A DNA stretch of 7,024 nt from Betaproteobacteria bacterium (GTDB lineage Bacteria; Desulfobacterota; Desulfovibrionia; Desulfovibrionales; Desulfovibrionaceae): assembly GCA_009778295.1 (NCBI GenBank), contig WRKB01000254.1, positions 1 through 7,024 on the forward strand, written 5' to 3'. Numbering within the stretch: the first letter of the stretch is position 1; each line of letters starts with the position of its first letter. Shown here piece after piece: positions 6,714 to 7,024 of this stretch. Under the pieces are notes generated by a model. That model did no database searches, was not told the DNA's origin, and saw only the letters and a list, made by a program, of their open reading frames with translations. The position numbers were made by a program, and so were the translations under genes.

Positions 6714-6741
6714 TTGACTCCAGAGCGGGGCCGTATATGCT
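6714..6741 (+). promoter_or_regulatory. Sigma70-like promoter for the right-end gene
   Basis: TTGACT (6714-6719, five of six matches) and TATGCT (6736-6741, four of six) are 16 bp apart. Transcription would start near 6748, giving a leader of about 65 nt before the TTG start at 6813. No terminator-like or riboswitch-like fold is evident in that leader. Confidence 0.65.
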
Positions 6742-6797
6742 GGCAAAAGGCGTTCAGCCTACAGGCACCTAGAAGATCAGGGCAAGCGTTCGGACGG

Positions 6798-6804
6798 GGA
6801 GGAG
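6798..6804 (+). promoter_or_regulatory. Strong Shine-Dalgarno supporting a TTG start
   Basis: GGAGGAG ends 8 nt before the TTG at 6813. No ATG or GTG in a long open frame lies at a suitable distance, so this element is the main reason to place the start at TTG. Confidence 0.65.
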
Positions 6805-6812
6805 TTGCCGTT

Positions 6813-7024
6813 TTGCATTTGGTTGATCGTCTCAGGAAACTGGGAAGCCATGTTCTGGGCCATTGCCCCACTCTGGCGGCACCCCTGCCGCCGTGTACCC
6901 TGATTTTTTCCGTTTCGGACGGTCTGGCGCGGGCGGAGGTATTGCATGTTTCCGGCGCTTCCCCCGAGCAGTGCTGGCAGAACGGCCTGCGCCGACTGCG
7001 CCGCCGCATGGATCTGCGCAAGCT
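6813..7024 (+). CDS. Protein of unknown function (partial, N-terminal part)
   Basis: An open frame of 70 codons runs from TTG 6813 off the right edge. I do not recognise the family. Visible features are an N-terminal segment HLVDRLRKLGSHVLGHCP (residues 2-19, mixed basic and hydrophobic), a proline-rich stretch LAAPLPPC (21-28), a likely beta-strand segment LIFSVSDGLARAEVLHVSG (30-48), and then a helix-like region PEQCWQNGLRRLRRRMDLRK (51-70) with dense arginines. There is no signal peptide or obvious membrane segment in this part. Support for it being a real gene comes from the promoter at 6714, the strong ribosome site 8 nt upstream, and codon use rich in GC third positions like its neighbours. 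The upstream palindrome suggests regulated expression. It is transcribed away from the tRNA gene. Confidence 0.6.
   Translation, partial: MHLVDRLRKLGSHVLGHCPTLAAPLPPCTLIFSVSDGLARAEVLHVSGASPEQCWQNGLRRLRRRMDLRK

Noticed and set aside
6584..7021. Minus-strand 145-codon open frame at the right end
   Set aside because: It crosses the rightward promoter, the palindrome and the tRNA -35 region, is rich in Arg/Ser/Cys as expected for an antisense shadow, and competes with the better supported plus-strand gene.

Overview
The window is an ordinary, densely coded bacterial chromosome segment. It is GC-rich, has short intergenic gaps and an overlapping operon, and carries a bacterial initiator tRNA. The gene set (selenocysteine synthase, a folC/selA pairing, an M18 aminopeptidase, and a Pol I with a worn-down proofreading domain) would suit a selenocysteine-using anaerobe. 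A Desulfovibrio-like Desulfobacterota is my best guess, but this rests on sequence feel rather than a decisive marker.

Layout. Positions 1-3409 hold a leftward operon read in the order folC (dihydrofolate/folylpolyglutamate synthase), selA (L-seryl-tRNA(Sec) selenium transferase), then an M18-family metallo-aminopeptidase that runs off the left edge. The folC-selA gap is 28 bp, and selA overlaps the peptidase gene by an ATGA. A roughly 200-bp divergent intergenic region separates this operon from a rightward polA (DNA polymerase I, best start 3617). Downstream of polA a short untranslated stretch contains two small hairpins and ends in a terminator with T-tracts on both strands. That terminator also serves the convergent gene, a leftward initiator tRNA-fMet (6445-6521) with its own near-consensus sigma70 promoter. 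The right end holds a rightward promoter preceded by a perfect 14-bp palindrome, then the first 70 codons of an unrecognised protein that appears to start at TTG with a strong Shine-Dalgarno sequence.

How the genes relate. folC and selA are biochemically separate (folate polyglutamylation, selenocysteyl-tRNA formation). The operon looks like a housekeeping grouping rather than one pathway. polA and the initiator tRNA are independent transcription units that meet tail to tail.

I found no CRISPR array, insertion sequence, phage or defence module. The points most worth a second look are the apparent loss of proofreading residues in PolA, a clamp-binding-like motif in its interdomain linker, the palindrome upstream of the right-end promoter, and the unidentified right-end gene.
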